A stretch of 64,000 bases of DNA, taken from contig OU342631.1 of NCBI GenBank assembly GCA_910589415.1, positions 60,540,598-60,604,597 of the forward strand, read 5' to 3'. Position numbers and translations under genes: made by a program. Shown here one piece after another: positions 23,285 through 34,110 of this stretch. The stretch's first letter is position 1. Every line of letters begins with the position of its first letter. The DNA comes from Malachius bipustulatus (Eukaryota > Arthropoda > Insecta > Coleoptera > Melyridae). The notes under the pieces are model-generated. The model ran no database searches and had not been told where the DNA came from. It worked only from the letters and a program-made list of their open reading frames with translations.

Positions 23285-25400
23285 TTATTATTCGATTCAT
23301 TCTCAGCATTCTCAGCATCATAGCTGGTGAGATTATCCAAGCAGACGGGCTCAGGTCAAGTCTACACAGATTTCATTATCTTTGATTTAGGAAGTTCTGA
23401 GTAATGTTGCATGTTTGAAGTATCGTTGCTTTTTGCGCCTGCTTATATATGTAGTGTGGCAGCTGGAGTTGGGTGAGATGTTGTGTGAATGTGTGCGGCG
23501 TCATTCCAGTTACTGATATTATAAAGGGTAAGATGTAGACCGACTTCTGTTTCCATATTCTTTCAACTTCTATGGCTAATGGTTGATATTTAGTTTTCTT
23601 TTCTGCGTATTTATTTGTTATGTTGGAGTCTGATGGAACTGCGATGTCAATGATGAATGTTACGTGTTCTTTTTTATTTACAAGCGTGATATCTGACCTA
23701 TTGTGCATGATTGTTTTATCAGTTTGGATGGTGAGGTCCCAATATAATTTGTGGTCCTGATTTTCCAGTATTGTTTGCGGTGTGTATTTGTAGTAGGGTT
23801 GAGAGTGTGTAGTGGAGTCATTGCTTGGTGTATTAATTTTGCTACTGTGTTGTGTCTATCAGTATATGCAGTTCCTGCAAGGAGCTTGCAACGAGAGATG
23901 ATGTGATCTATTTTCTCTGGAAATTGTTGGCATTTTCTACATGCGTCACTGACTATTGTTGCATCTTTTAATATGTGCTTTCTGTAGTTATTGGTGGCAA
24001 TTACTTGGTCCTGGATGGCAAGAAGAAAGCCTTCGGTTTCAGGAAAGAGAAGGCCGTTTTCCAAAAATCTATACGACAGCTTTTTGTTAATGTTGGAGTT
24101 ATTGACTTGATTGTAGTGTCTGCCATGTAGAGCCTTAGGACCATGTCTCTTTTTTTTGTTCGACTGTTCTTGGATGTTGATCAGTTGGTGTTTGTGAATG
24201 AAGATTCAGCGGTGTGTAGTTCTTGTCTGTATGCACTATTGCTTTGTGTAGTTTATGTTCTTTTGAACGGAAGTATGTCTGGAGTGAATTCAATTGTTTG
24301 GCATGTAGTGAATGTAGGTCTATTATTCCTCTCCCTCCTTCTTTTCTGCTTATGTTGAATCTTTCCTTACATGAGTTGGGGTGCAGTATTCTATTTTTCG
24401 TTAAGGCAGTTCTTGTTCGTATCTTAATGTTTTCCAGGTCTGTGGTCGACCATTTGATGATTCCGAAGGAGTAAGTGAGAATGGGGATCTCGTAAGTGTT
24501 AATGGCTTTAAATAGATTTCCGGAGTTCAAGTGTGTTTTAAGAAGTTGATTTAGTCTTTTTTCATATTCTGCTTGGAGCTATGATTTTATTTCGGTGTGA
24601 TTAAGTCTGAAGCTTTGTTGAAATCCCAGGTATTTCATTAGGGTGTAGTTGTTGCAATGTTTGATTATTCAGTACTTGATGATTTGGTTCCTGAGTTAGT
24701 TTCTCCTTTTCCAGGTGAAGTGTTTTGCATTTGTCCACTCCGAACTCCATTTTTATGTCTGTTGATATTGTTTCTATTGTTCCGAGTAACTGTTGTAATT
24801 GTGGTCGCGTTGATGTGTAGATTTTAATGTCGTCTATGTACATTAGATGGTTTATGATGTAGATAACCCGTTTGTTATGTTTGATTTGGTAGCCAAGTTT
24901 GGTGTTATTGAGAGTGTTTGATAATGGATTCAGAGAGAGGCAGAACCATAAGGCGCTCAATGAGTCTCCCTGGAAAATACCACGTCGGATATTTATCTGG
25001 TCGGTTTATATGATTTCTGAGTTTGTGGTTAGGAGGATTTTTGTTCTTCAGTTATTCATGACTGTTGTCAAGAATTGTTCGATTATGGGGTGTATTTTGT
25101 AGATCTGCAGGATTTTCGAAAGCCAGCTGTGTGTTATCATGTCAAAAGCTTTTTTATAGTCTATGTAGGCAATGTGGATATTTCTTTTATCTTTTTCTGT
25201 TTGTTTCATTATGGTCGTGTCTATTATCAGTTGTTCCTTACAACCTTGCCGCCCCTTCGGCATCCCTTCTGTTCTTCGGTGAGAATGTTATTTGTAGTAA
25301 GGTGATTCTCTATTTTGTTACACACGATGGCTATAATTATTTTATATAAAGTGGATAGACACGTGATGGGTCTGTAGTTGGCTGGGTTTTCTGTTTGTTA
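23285..25400 (-). pseudogene. R4/Dong-like LINE remnant 1: RT plus restriction-like endonuclease
   Basis: Minus strand, 5'-truncated within the reverse transcriptase and broken by stops and frameshifts. Pieces in order: RT around 25380-25050 (CKEQLI, then AYIDYKKAFDM with the first catalytic Asp); RT 24960-24601 (SALWFCLSLNPLSNTLNN, then the YIDDIKIY box); 24530-24135; then PETEGFLLAIQDQVIATNNY and the zinc-finger-like CRKCQQ-X7-HIISRC at 24064-23678. Last comes the endonuclease at 23708-23376 (HNRSDITLVNKKEHVTFIID, then AVPSD and EK-KY). C-terminal restriction-like endonucleases of this type mark the R2/R4/NeSL side of LINEs; the layout best fits R4/Dong. Confidence 0.7.
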
Positions 25401-26460
25401 AGTTAAACTTGCACTTTCTCAACCGGAGTTGTAAAATATTTACTGACCCTTCGCGAACGGTATCTGGGTTCGGTTCGGTAGACGGGGATGAAATTCATCA
25501 TACCCCGTTTTTCCGATGGGTGTTAAAGCTATCTGCATAGGCGAAAGACTTTAGTATTCCCCACAGAACGTTTGCCACCAGATCCAGACAATGCAACCAC
25601 CCGGAGTGACACCTTTGTTCCTTAGCCAGTTTAAAAACTTAAGAACTATGTGACAGGTCTGTAAAAGAGTAGCATGCTGGCAAATGTCTGCAATGGCAGC
25701 TGGTAGACCCAAACAACCGATATTCGCCGCAAAACTTCTGCTTACTATCCCTTCAGCAGACACCACCAGAGGATATATTTCCACTCGCTGAAGTTTCCAG
25801 GAGTTCTTCAGTTCATCAGCCAGGTTTTGATATTTGTTTATCTTCTCTATCTCAGTTTTCTTGATGTTATGTGACAGAGGCACTACTATATCTCTAATTA
25901 CACCAAGTTTCTCTGATTTATGGAGGAGTACTACATCTGATCTGTTATAATCGACAGTTCGATCAGTTACTATTGGTCAATCCCAATAGAGTAGGTACCT
26001 CATTCGCAGACTCCAAAACTGGACAGGGTTGTATCGATACTAAGGTGCTGGTGTCTCATAAACAAGTTTATATTTAATTGCTAGCTGTTGATGGATTAAT
26101 TTTGCCACCTGGTTATGTCTGCCTAAGTAGGCTGATTCTGCTAGAACAGGGCAGGCAGCAGTGACGTGTTCTATAGTTTCTTCCATGTTTCCACATTTCC
26201 GGCATCTATTAGTCACATCGATCTTCAGGCAGTATTTTTCATAGTTTCTGACTCTAATTACTATATCTTGGATAGCCATAACGAATCCCTCTGTTTCTGG
26301 ATAAAGTTGTCTTCGCATAAGCCACCTAAAGGACGCTGACTTATTCACCACATCTGTTTGAATCATTTTGGGGTATCGTTCGTGCAGGGTTTTGTCTATC
26401 CAGCGATTTATGTTGTCAGCAGTTGAAATGATGTCTAATTTATAATTACAACAAATTAAA
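25401..26460 (-). pseudogene. R4/Dong-like LINE remnant 2, C-terminal part
   Basis: A second, diverged element of the same type directly upstream of remnant 1, same strand. Residues at 26501-26040 include YPETEGFVMAIQDIVIRVRN and CRKCGNMEETIEHVTAAC (zinc-finger-like), then GRHNQVAKLIHQ. After frame breaks the endonuclease region YNRSDVVLLHKSE and VPLSHNIKKTEIEKINKYQN follows (25960-25551). The 3' untranslated part runs to about 25401. Remnant 1's truncated 5' end abuts it, so remnant 1 may have inserted into this 3' end. Confidence 0.65.
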
Positions 26461-26539
26461 ATAATAAAAATTACAATAATTATAACAACATGCCTGCCCA
26501 AACGTGTAAAGAAAACAAATGTTGATGTCTGCTACTGGT

Positions 26540-26905
26540 AACTGCATGGGGATTTTCTTCTGACCATCAATGATCATTGTGAGAATTGAATATTGCATTT
26601 CTTGAGAATTTAGCTTTGTCCATGAAAAGTACTAATCGATTAAAGTTGTTGGATGCTTCACATTGCCTTAAAAACCATTGACAGAATTGAATTCTCGGTT
26701 CATAATCGTTTTCTGTGAGAACTACTCGTTGAACATGATATGGCCTAAGCTGCTGCTTACGCAGAACCTTCCAAACAGTTTGCATGACACATACCAACTT
26801 CTGCAGCTATTCGTCTGGTGCTGTTACCATCATCATCTTGCAACATATCTAAGATTCGTTCTTCCTGCTCAACTGTTCAAACTGGATAGTTCTTTACTTG
26901 CAAAG
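26540..26905 (-). pseudogene. Mariner-like transposase fragment, helix-turn-helix to first catalytic Asp
   Basis: Minus strand. The segment at 26900-26790 reads EERILDMLQDDDGNSTRRIA. After a shift, 26797-26567 reads KVLRKQQLRPYHVQRVVLTE, then NDYEPRIQFCQWFLRQCEAS, LVLFMDKAKFSRN and NSHNDH. The F-M-D-K-A-K box corresponds to the F-T/S-D-E-x region of the first catalytic Asp, with Glu replaced by Lys. This is the same broad transposase type as at 17677-18200 but a different part of the protein. Confidence 0.7.
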
Positions 26906-27320
26906 TCGGGCGTTTCAAGCAACCATTTTCTCCACTCAAAAGTGGATTGTTCAGACATTCTGCATATGCTGAAATTCAAAATCCCAAGACCAATTGCCCG
27001 AAGTCATATCTGTTTTGTTTTCCCAGCCTCAAGAACAAATCTCCACAAGTTTCCACCACTGCATGACATCTGTGGTATTTATAATGCATATTGCGATGTC
27101 TTGGACATCTTTTGCTGTTCTGTTGGGGACATTTCAGTGTGTTTATTTGAGTAGGTAGTTCTGTTATTTGTGTTATTATTGTTAATTGATTTGTATATCA
27201 CAACTTCTGCTCACCTTAAATGTGATTATTTTTGTTATGGAGTCATATAGTAATTGGGGTAAACCCTGTTGTGATGACGTTATTGTAAATAAATAAATAA
27301 ATAAACAAATAAATCAATAA
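26850..27320 (+). pseudogene. CR1-like LINE 3' end with AAAT tail
   Basis: The + strand C-terminal region of a LINE ORF2 includes KVDCSDILHMLKFKIPRP, then RTNLHKFPPLHDICGIYNAY and DVLDIF. This follows the D/IDCP..L..L.F.VP..R...F..P..RTN pattern at the end of CR1-like reverse transcriptases. A short untranslated region ends in an (AAAT)n tail at 27281-27320. Confidence 0.55.
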
Positions 27321-27725
27321 ATTTGAAAACCGGAAAATTCACGTCTAGTTTAACAAATAAAATTGACTTATTACAAAATCCCACTTATTACAAAAACGTG
27401 CGGCGCGATTTTTCGTGTGCGGCGCGACACGTTATTTTTCGATGAAAAGTACAAAACGTTTTGGTACAAATGGAGAGCTCGACCCCGTTTTGCAATTTTG
27501 CCACGATCGTCAAAGTAGAAGTAGAGGACAAGCCATCTTACTCGTATCTACTCGTGTTACGGAATACGAATAGAGCTCTGATAGATGTCGCCAAATCGAT
27601 GTCGGCAAATTCCGACTCGGAATGCCACTTCTATCCGATTGGACGCGAGAGTTACGGAATAGGGCTGATTATTACCCTCATTCAGTGTGTAGTAATCGAA
27701 TATTTTTTTTAATCTTATAAAGTGC
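27321..27725. other. Spacer with CpG-rich patch, no gene recognised
   Basis: Contains a CpG-rich repeat (GTGCGGCGCGA twice near 27399-27427) and an 83-codon + ORF (27461-27712) without a domain I recognise. Confidence 0.35.
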
Positions 27726-27727
27726 CT

Positions 27728-28020
27728 ATAAGTTCCTACACAAGTGTAATAATTTATAGTGGGATAAATTATGAGCACTTGCTAACATATTTCGGCCTGC
27801 AAACATTGTCATCCCGACATACTTTCTTTGCGGTGAACTTCACACAGAAAGCTTTGAATGGAGGCATGGATTGTCCAGAGATAGTTGGTTCCTTTTCGTT
27901 ACACGTGCCATCTTACACTACTCGTGCACGAGATATGTTACATATGAACCAACATAAGACAAATTACGGTCAGAAGTGTCCTGTGGATAGGTGTAGTGCA
28001 ATAGTGAATGCTCATAATAT
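27728..28020 (+). pseudogene. Older CR1-like LINE, left part (split by a younger LINE)
   Basis: The + strand ORF2 C-terminal region includes NYEHLLTYFGLQTLSSRHTF, then NGGMDCPEIVGSFSLHVPSY and KTNYGQKCPVDRCSAIVNAH. It stops at 28020, where the younger antisense LINE begins, and resumes at 32484. 5'-truncated before the reverse transcriptase core. Confidence 0.65.
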
Positions 28021-28161
28021 TTATTTATTTATTTATTCTAATTTCAACAGGGCAAGCCCCATACAATGAAATAATAACTTTTCATATGAAACGCTTACAA
28101 ATTCATGACTTGTTCAAATCGAATACAGGTGTTTTGCAATTTAATTATTCATATTTTAACA

Positions 28162-31100
28162 TTAACTTTGAGAGTTTTTTAATACAATATAAAGAAGAGT
28201 TATGCAATCAAACCAAGCAGTATTTTCGTTACAAAGCTCAGACAACCTATAGACAATCGACTTCCCCTGTCCCATTCTTAGTGTTGGAATTAAAAAATAG
28301 TACCTGTTATGCCTTAAAGTTCTAGGAGGACAGTAAAAGTCGAAATGCCCAAGTACATCTGGACAATCAATGAGATTGTTATGTAATTTGAATGCAAATA
28401 TAATATCGGCTCTATTTCTGGCAGACTCTAAAGTAGAAATTTGGAATAATTTATAAGTTGAAGAAAAATTGTGATCAGTAAAATGAAGTGCATTTCCAGT
28501 TTTAAATGCCGCATAACGTAAAAACAAAGTATTTAAAGATTCTAACTTTTTTATGTCACCTCTCTCACTTGGTCTCCAGATCGTCGAGGCGTACATCAGT
28601 TTTGAGTAAATATAAGCAAAATATATACTGCGGAAAGTACTTATAGATCTAAATTTAAAAGAAAACCTCTTAACAAAGTAGATTTTTTTACGAACGTTAA
28701 TATCCAGGTAGTCTATATGAAACTTAAAAGAAAGCTTAGAATCAAAGACAACTCCCAAGTCCCTAATATGATCAACTCTCTCCAATATATTCCCTCCAAG
28801 AAAATAATCGTAAATAGGCTGATGGGATTTACCAAATCTAATGGTGAAGCACTTTTTTGTATTACACTGAAGTCCATTAACACGTTCGCTGCTACTGGCT
28901 CTTATAAAAGTCAAGTCTACACGTTATAATTGTCAACCCTTATATTTGACCTCCAGTGCTGCCGGCTCTTTGAAGAGCCGAAGAAAAAAAAAGTGCCAGC
29001 AGATAACAAAAAATTGGTTTATCATCTCTATTGAATAATAGTTACTACTTAAAAACACTATGCATGAAAATTTTCAGAAAAATATTAGTTAGCACAACTG
29101 AAGTTGAAGCTTGAAATGTGCAGCAGTGAACGTGTTAAGATTGCACCACCTTTCAAAGGAGTTAATATCTAATTGAAGGTTCATAGCATCGGTTGATGAC
29201 TCGATAGACTTAAAAATTTTTGTATCATCTGCAAAAAGAGAGATCTCACAATATTTGATGCAATATACTATATCATTAATGAAAATTAAAAATAATAAAG
29301 GGCCCATATGTGTTCCTTGGCCAACTCCTGAAAGAACTTCAATAGTAGTTGATATGTAGTTTTTTATTTTAACCATTTGTTGGCGTCCATTTAAGAAGGA
29401 TTCAAACCAAACTAAGAGATTGCCAAAAACACCAAAAGCCTCCAATTTTTTTAGCAATAAATTAAAATTGACGAGATCAAATGCTCTTGTAAAGTCTATA
29501 CATATAGAATCAACAACTTTGCCACAATTCAACTGGGATGTAATGTACTCGGAATAAACTGATAGGTTTGTAACTGTAGATCTAGACTCAAGGAATCCAT
29601 GTTGATGAGGAACTATATATTTACGAAAATACGGAAGTAACTTAGTGTACATAAGAAAGTCCAACATCTTCGCAAAAACTTTATATTTATTAATCGGTCT
29701 ATAATTGTTCACATCGAACGGATCCCCTCCCTTGAAAAATGGTGAAAGGTAAGATAATTTCCATGTCTGCGGGAAAATACCCAGTTTAACTGAAAGATTG
29801 AATAATTTCAGTAACCAATGTTTGATGGCTTCACTGCAATTAATAATTATAATTGGATGAATTTTATCTGGACCAGGACTTTGGCCAGAATTCAAATTAT
29901 TTATGCACGTTTCAATATCCTCCAAGGTGAACACAATACTGCCGATAGAGTCATTAAACTCTAAAGGTACAGCTGTTTTGCTAAGATCAACATTACGATA
30001 AATGCTTCTAAATTTACCAGCAAAAAGATTGACAATATCTTGACCGTTATCAGCCGTTTGATCATTTAGGTGAAGGGTTGACGGTATCGAATTATTAGAA
30101 CTGAGATTGTTAACATACTTAAAAAAAAATTTAGAGTTACATTTTATTGATTCTTCCGTAGATTCAAGATATAATTTTTCATCTCTATGAGCTAATAGTT
30201 TAGAATAAGCTCTATCCCTTTTAAATCTATTAAAGAAAAACCTGGACTTGTACCTTTTGTATAGTTTGTGAGAGATTTTCTTATTAATAATTGCCGCTTT
30301 CAGATCATTTGAGTACCAGTGAGGAAAAGTTCTAGATTTAGTCTTTAATGTAGGTACAAAATCATCAATTAACGTCTGAAAAATTAACTCAATATTAGTA
30401 ACACATTCATTAAACTGAATCTCACCTGAAATGCCATCAGGAATAGCGATATCATTCAACTTCTCAGAAATTTCAGTGAAATTTGCATGTTTAAAATCTA
30501 AAATAACATCATTGCATTCACATAAAGTCATAGCTGATGCTTGGAATGAAATAGATAAGGGATGATGGGCCTCGTCGCATTTTATCAAAAAGTCATTACA
30601 CAAATTAATGTCGGAGTTATAAAAGTTAGTAAAAACTAGATCTAAAATATTACCAAAAACGTTCTTATTATTATTTAGTTGAATAATATTGTATGATTTA
30701 CACCACTCAGACATAATGTGAGCAGCTTCTCTAAAATTGACATCTTTATTATAGAAATAGGCGGTAGAATAACAAGATTCATTAAACCATTCGTATCCTG
30801 GAATATTAAAGTCTCCCAGGAGACAAAACTTAGTTGTATTATCATTGACTAGGATATCACAGAGAGATGTTTGTAAACATTCTATAAATTCAGAATAATA
30901 TTCCGACTTAGAACCGGTGGGAATGTAACAAACTCCAAAAATAAAGCAAGAGTCAATAGTAAATACTTTTATAAATGATAATTCAAAAGAATTATCACTA
31001 ATGGCAATTTTCTCAAATTTAAATTTCTTATGGAGGGCAATGAGGACGCCCCCACCATCCCTTTTATCACTAGTGAACAAAGTTCTATCACATCTTATAA

Positions 31101-31281
31101 TATTATAATTAAATAAACCTAATTCTGCGTCGTTAATATCCTCGCTTAGCCAAGTTTCCGTTAGGGCAATGATGTCGTATTCCCCCAACAGACCGATACC
31201 ACTCCGAACAACGTTGAGTCTACCGCGGATACTATGAGCATTTTGATAGTATACATTAATTTGTACGGGGCTTGATAATTC
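28162..31281 (-). pseudogene. LINE ORF2 (AP endonuclease plus reverse transcriptase), split by a MITE
   Basis: The reading frame opens directly after the ORF1 stop, with no ATG. The endonuclease occupies about the first 230 residues: INVYYQNAHSIRGRL, LTETWLS (catalytic Glu), LLGDFNIPGYEW, NILDLVF and HHPLSI. The reverse transcriptase has NYRPIN, CIDFTRAFDLVN (catalytic Asp), GVGQGTHMGPLLFLIFINDI and FADDTKIF. The frame stops at 29089 inside the MITE at 28881-29134; beyond the MITE the C-terminal 250 codons continue. The MITE plus one TTAA is 258 bp, a multiple of three, and removing it restores WCNL-NGLQCNTKKC. The R of the usual NYRPI-S box and the FADD box are intact, so the copy looks young. 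No RNase H. Clade assignment to the CR1 group is inference. Confidence 0.8.
28881..29134. mobile_element. piggyBac-type MITE, 254 bp, in TTAA
   Basis: Flanked by TTAA at 28877-28880 and 29135-29138. The terminal inverted repeats are CACGTTCGCTGCT and AGCAGTGAACGTG (one mismatch). TTAA duplication plus a CAC-type end is the piggyBac signature. A second internal inverted repeat is GGCTCTT/AAGAGCC at 28965-28978. No transposase. Confidence 0.8.
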
Positions 31282-32181
31282 CTATTCATGATTACTGCTC
31301 GATGATGTTCTTTTCTTCTTATGAGATTTATCGGTGACAATGGTAGGGAGACCACGAATATATTTGATAAATATACCTTCTTCACCTTTGCTTTTACGAG
31401 TCTTGAGCTCTTTCACGACTCGAGAACGATAGTCTCGTTGTTTCTGTGTAAGGTCAGCTGACATCGATAAGCCGCCTTCGCAAATTGTCTTCTTATTGTG
31501 GAAAAACCAGTGAACACCATCTTTGTTAGGAAGAGTGACCTTGAGCGGACGCTTGGACTCTTTGGAATATTTACTTCCCAATCTTGAAACAACAACATCA
31601 TTGACGTTAAATGGTGGAACTTCGCCGCATTTCGAAACCAAACCAACAACCATTTTTTTATCTGTAGAGTTCGCATTTTTGGAATCAGCTGCTTTATAAA
31701 TGATGACGTTATTCTCACGATATTTCTGATCTTGGATTTCAGCTATAACTTCATCGGCGAGGAAAAGAGAATTATCCTCAATAATGTCGAGTCTACTTTC
31801 AATATCAGTTATCTTATACTTCACTTTGTTGATAGCACTAGAAAACCTTTTAAAGTTGTAATCAATTTTCTTTGATAAAAGTTTGTACAATGCTTTAGCG
31901 CTAGGATCTAAATCATTGAGATCATTTTCATCTTCCATAAAAGATGATTCATCTAGTTCTTCATTTCCGCAACAAGTCGAGAAGACCATGTCTCGATTAG
32001 GTTTAGCCCTTAACGCGCAAGAGGAATGGTAATAAGCACCACAATTAGTGCATTTAGATGCATCACTTGACAATGTTGCACCCTTTTTGGGACACAAAAA
32101 GCACTTATGAGGCATTACACTGAGGTCCTTAAATCTCAACTGTTTGTTTACAATTTCTTCCTTTTTCTTTTTTACCTTCAA
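31282..32181 (-). CDS. LINE ORF1 protein with PHD-like zinc finger
   Basis: 299 codons on the minus strand. The N-terminus is Lys-rich, then a PHD-like Cys/His finger spans about residues 26-72 (HKCFLCPKKG, CTNCGAYYHSSC, STCCG). An acidic linker and a helical segment with likely coiled coil follow (about 90-150), then a C-terminal region with basic patches (SHKKKRTSSSSN). Such ORF1 proteins bind element RNA. It ends in a single TAG at 31284-31282 that is in frame with the downstream endonuclease-reverse transcriptase ORF. The ORF is uninterrupted. Confidence 0.75.
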   Translation of the reverse strand: MKVKKKKEEIVNKQLRFKDLSVMPHKCFLCPKKGATLSSDASKCTNCGAYYHSSCALRAKPNRDMVFSTCCGNEELDESSFMEDENDLNDLDPSAKALYKLLSKKIDYNFKRFSSAINKVKYKITDIESRLDIIEDNSLFLADEVIAEIQDQKYRENNVIIYKAADSKNANSTDKKMVVGLVSKCGEVPPFNVNDVVVSRLGSKYSKESKRPLKVTLPNKDGVHWFFHNKKTICEGGLSMSADLTQKQRDYRSRVVKELKTRKSKGEEGIFIKYIRGLPTIVTDKSHKKKRTSSSSNHE

Positions 32182-32483
32182 TGGAGCAATTTATTTATTT
32201 CTTTAAATTCACTTATCACCACTGATAATTATAATCAGCAAAAATTACAAAAAAACAACAGTATCTCATTCCACTCCACCATTAGGCAATAATTTAAAGT
32301 CTATTTCCTTCCTATATACACCTCCAACTAGTTTACAAACTATATACAACTAAAGATCCAATTTTTAGCTACAATCTGATACCACTTTCACCCAATTTTC
32401 ACCCTCAAAACAGCACGAAATCGTGATAAAACCAGAGAGCCAATAACTGTGACACACTCACTCTGCATTCATGAAGCATTATA

Positions 32484-32715
32484 ATAATATGCTGATAGAT
32501 TTTTCTATTCCATACGGGACGTTCAAGAAACTCTCAAAAAATGAATTTCTATGACTTTCACGATGTTTATTTGATTTATTGCTTGTTTGGCATACTCTTA
32601 ATAGTTTTTGCACTGTATTTCCTTGTTTAGTTTAATTATTATCTGGTCTAACTCTGTATATAGCCTGGCGGCATAAATAAAGGTTTATTATTATTTATTT
32701 ATTATTACACAATTG
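32484..32715 (+). pseudogene. Older CR1-like LINE, right part with 3' tail
   Basis: Continues the reading frame of 27728-28020 once the inserted LINE and one copy of ATAATAT are removed: N-MLIDFSIPYGTFKKLSKNEFL, then stop. A 3' untranslated region follows and ends in a TTATTATTATTTATTTATT tail near 32680-32708. Confidence 0.65.
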
Positions 32716-33589
32716 AGTTTCATTTAACTGTGGACTTGGCATGATATGAAAAGCACCGGCATAAAAAAAGCAAGTTGTATGAAAAAATCCGGACAAAACA
32801 ATATTAGTTCGAAACGGATCTCGACAATAAGCATTTGCATGAAACTTCCCGTTTCGTTCGAACCTGTTGCTTCTTTCGACCGAAACGTAAGCTCGTATCA
32901 ACTCGGGAATAACCTCCCAGTCAAGGGTTGTCACATTTACTTTTACAAAAGCGGCCATATCTTTGGAAACATCACTGCGGTAAGAAAATTTACTACTCTT
33001 AAAAAGGGATCACACCATGTTCCAAGTATGCGAGTTACTGATCACTGATCAGCCTGTAGATACATATAAATTATTGATAAATTAATTGATAAGTGATGAG
33101 AGTCTATTCAGAAAACTTGTCTTGTAATGCAAAGATAAGCAATAAAGTCATTTTCATTTCGGCAGAAGTTGAACTTAAACTTCATAGAATTACTCTGTTT
33201 CTAAGCAGTTAGGGAGAAGTACCTACCTAGTACGAATCATATTTTTATTTTTTAACTTCCCGTTAGCATTTATATTATAGCAAGTCGGAGCAGTTAGATA
33301 GCATGATTGAAAGTACACAGACTTGAAAAGGACAAATTAATAATAATTCATGTAGTCCTTGATTTAATGAATGATCCATAATGAACAAATTACAACTTGA
33401 TTTGGATTTTTCACTAGTCAGCTATTTAATTTTAGTACATTAGAGTAGTTTAACGCTTTTAATTACTGTGTGTTATCAGTGTTGTTCCAAATTTGTAGAA
33501 AGTCGTTTTTGTGGCTTGAAAACAATAATAAAACCCCAATGTTTTACTCGTATTTATACCGTGTTGGCTGCATACTGCTAAGGTATGTA
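32716..33589. other. Intergenic, no gene recognised
   Basis: A CpG-richer stretch at 32750-32970 carries overlapping 87- and 100-codon ORFs on opposite strands. Neither shows a domain I recognise. Confidence 0.4.
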
Positions 33590-33875
33590 TAAATGAATCC
33601 CCCAACCTAGTTGTCGTGTAGTTCGTCCCCTGAGAAAAAGGAAGACGGATAACCAGATTACAAACGTTCGAGAGAGACTTTCTCACACCGGAGGACCTGG
33701 ACACATTAACAACAGGCAAGACTCACAATCAAGATTCCTTAAAGAGGCTGACCCGATGTGGTTAATGTAGTACAACTAGATGTGAGCCACAATAGACCTA
33801 CGATTGCAGTGGAGGTGTCACAATGGCCCACTCACGATGAATCTAATCTACTCTAATCTAATCTAATGTATAAAT
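33590..33875 (+). pseudogene. R1-like LINE 3'-end fragment, AATCT tail
   Basis: The + frame reads RKTDNQITNVRERLSHTGGP, then INNRQDSQSRFLKEADPMWL and a stop, which looks like the terminus of a LINE ORF2. An untranslated segment shared with 18530-18612 follows (GTGGAGGTGTCACAATGGCC), then an (AATCT)n-like tail at about 33838-33868. Identification of the ORF tail is tentative. Confidence 0.45.
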
Positions 33876-33989
33876 TCACTGGTAAAGATAGCTATATATG
33901 GGTGATGCGCATTAGAAGAGGATAGAGAATCTTTATGTTGTCAAATTGATATGCAAACTAACCAAGCAACAACAATTTTCAACTTGTGT

Positions 33990-34110
33990 TACGACAAATT
34001 AATTAAAAATTAAATAAATAATAATAATAAAAATTAATAATAATAATAATTAATAATAATAATAATTAATAATATTAATAATAATAAATAATAATTAAAA
34101 ATTGGCAGGT
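33990..34110. repeat. AAT/ATT microsatellite
   Basis: About 110 bp of imperfect AAT repeats interspersed with AATT. Confidence 0.9.

Larger units (their letters stand above)
28021..32483 (-). mobile_element. CR1-like LINE, near full length, with 7-bp duplication ATAATAT
   Basis: A whole element on the minus strand: 5' leader 32483-32182, ORF1 32181-31282, ORF2 31281-28162 and a 3' untranslated region ending in (AAAT)n at 28021. It is flanked by ATAATAT at 28014-28020 and 32484-32490 and sits inside an older + strand LINE. ORF2 is cut by a piggyBac-type MITE (28881-29134). Confidence 0.8.
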
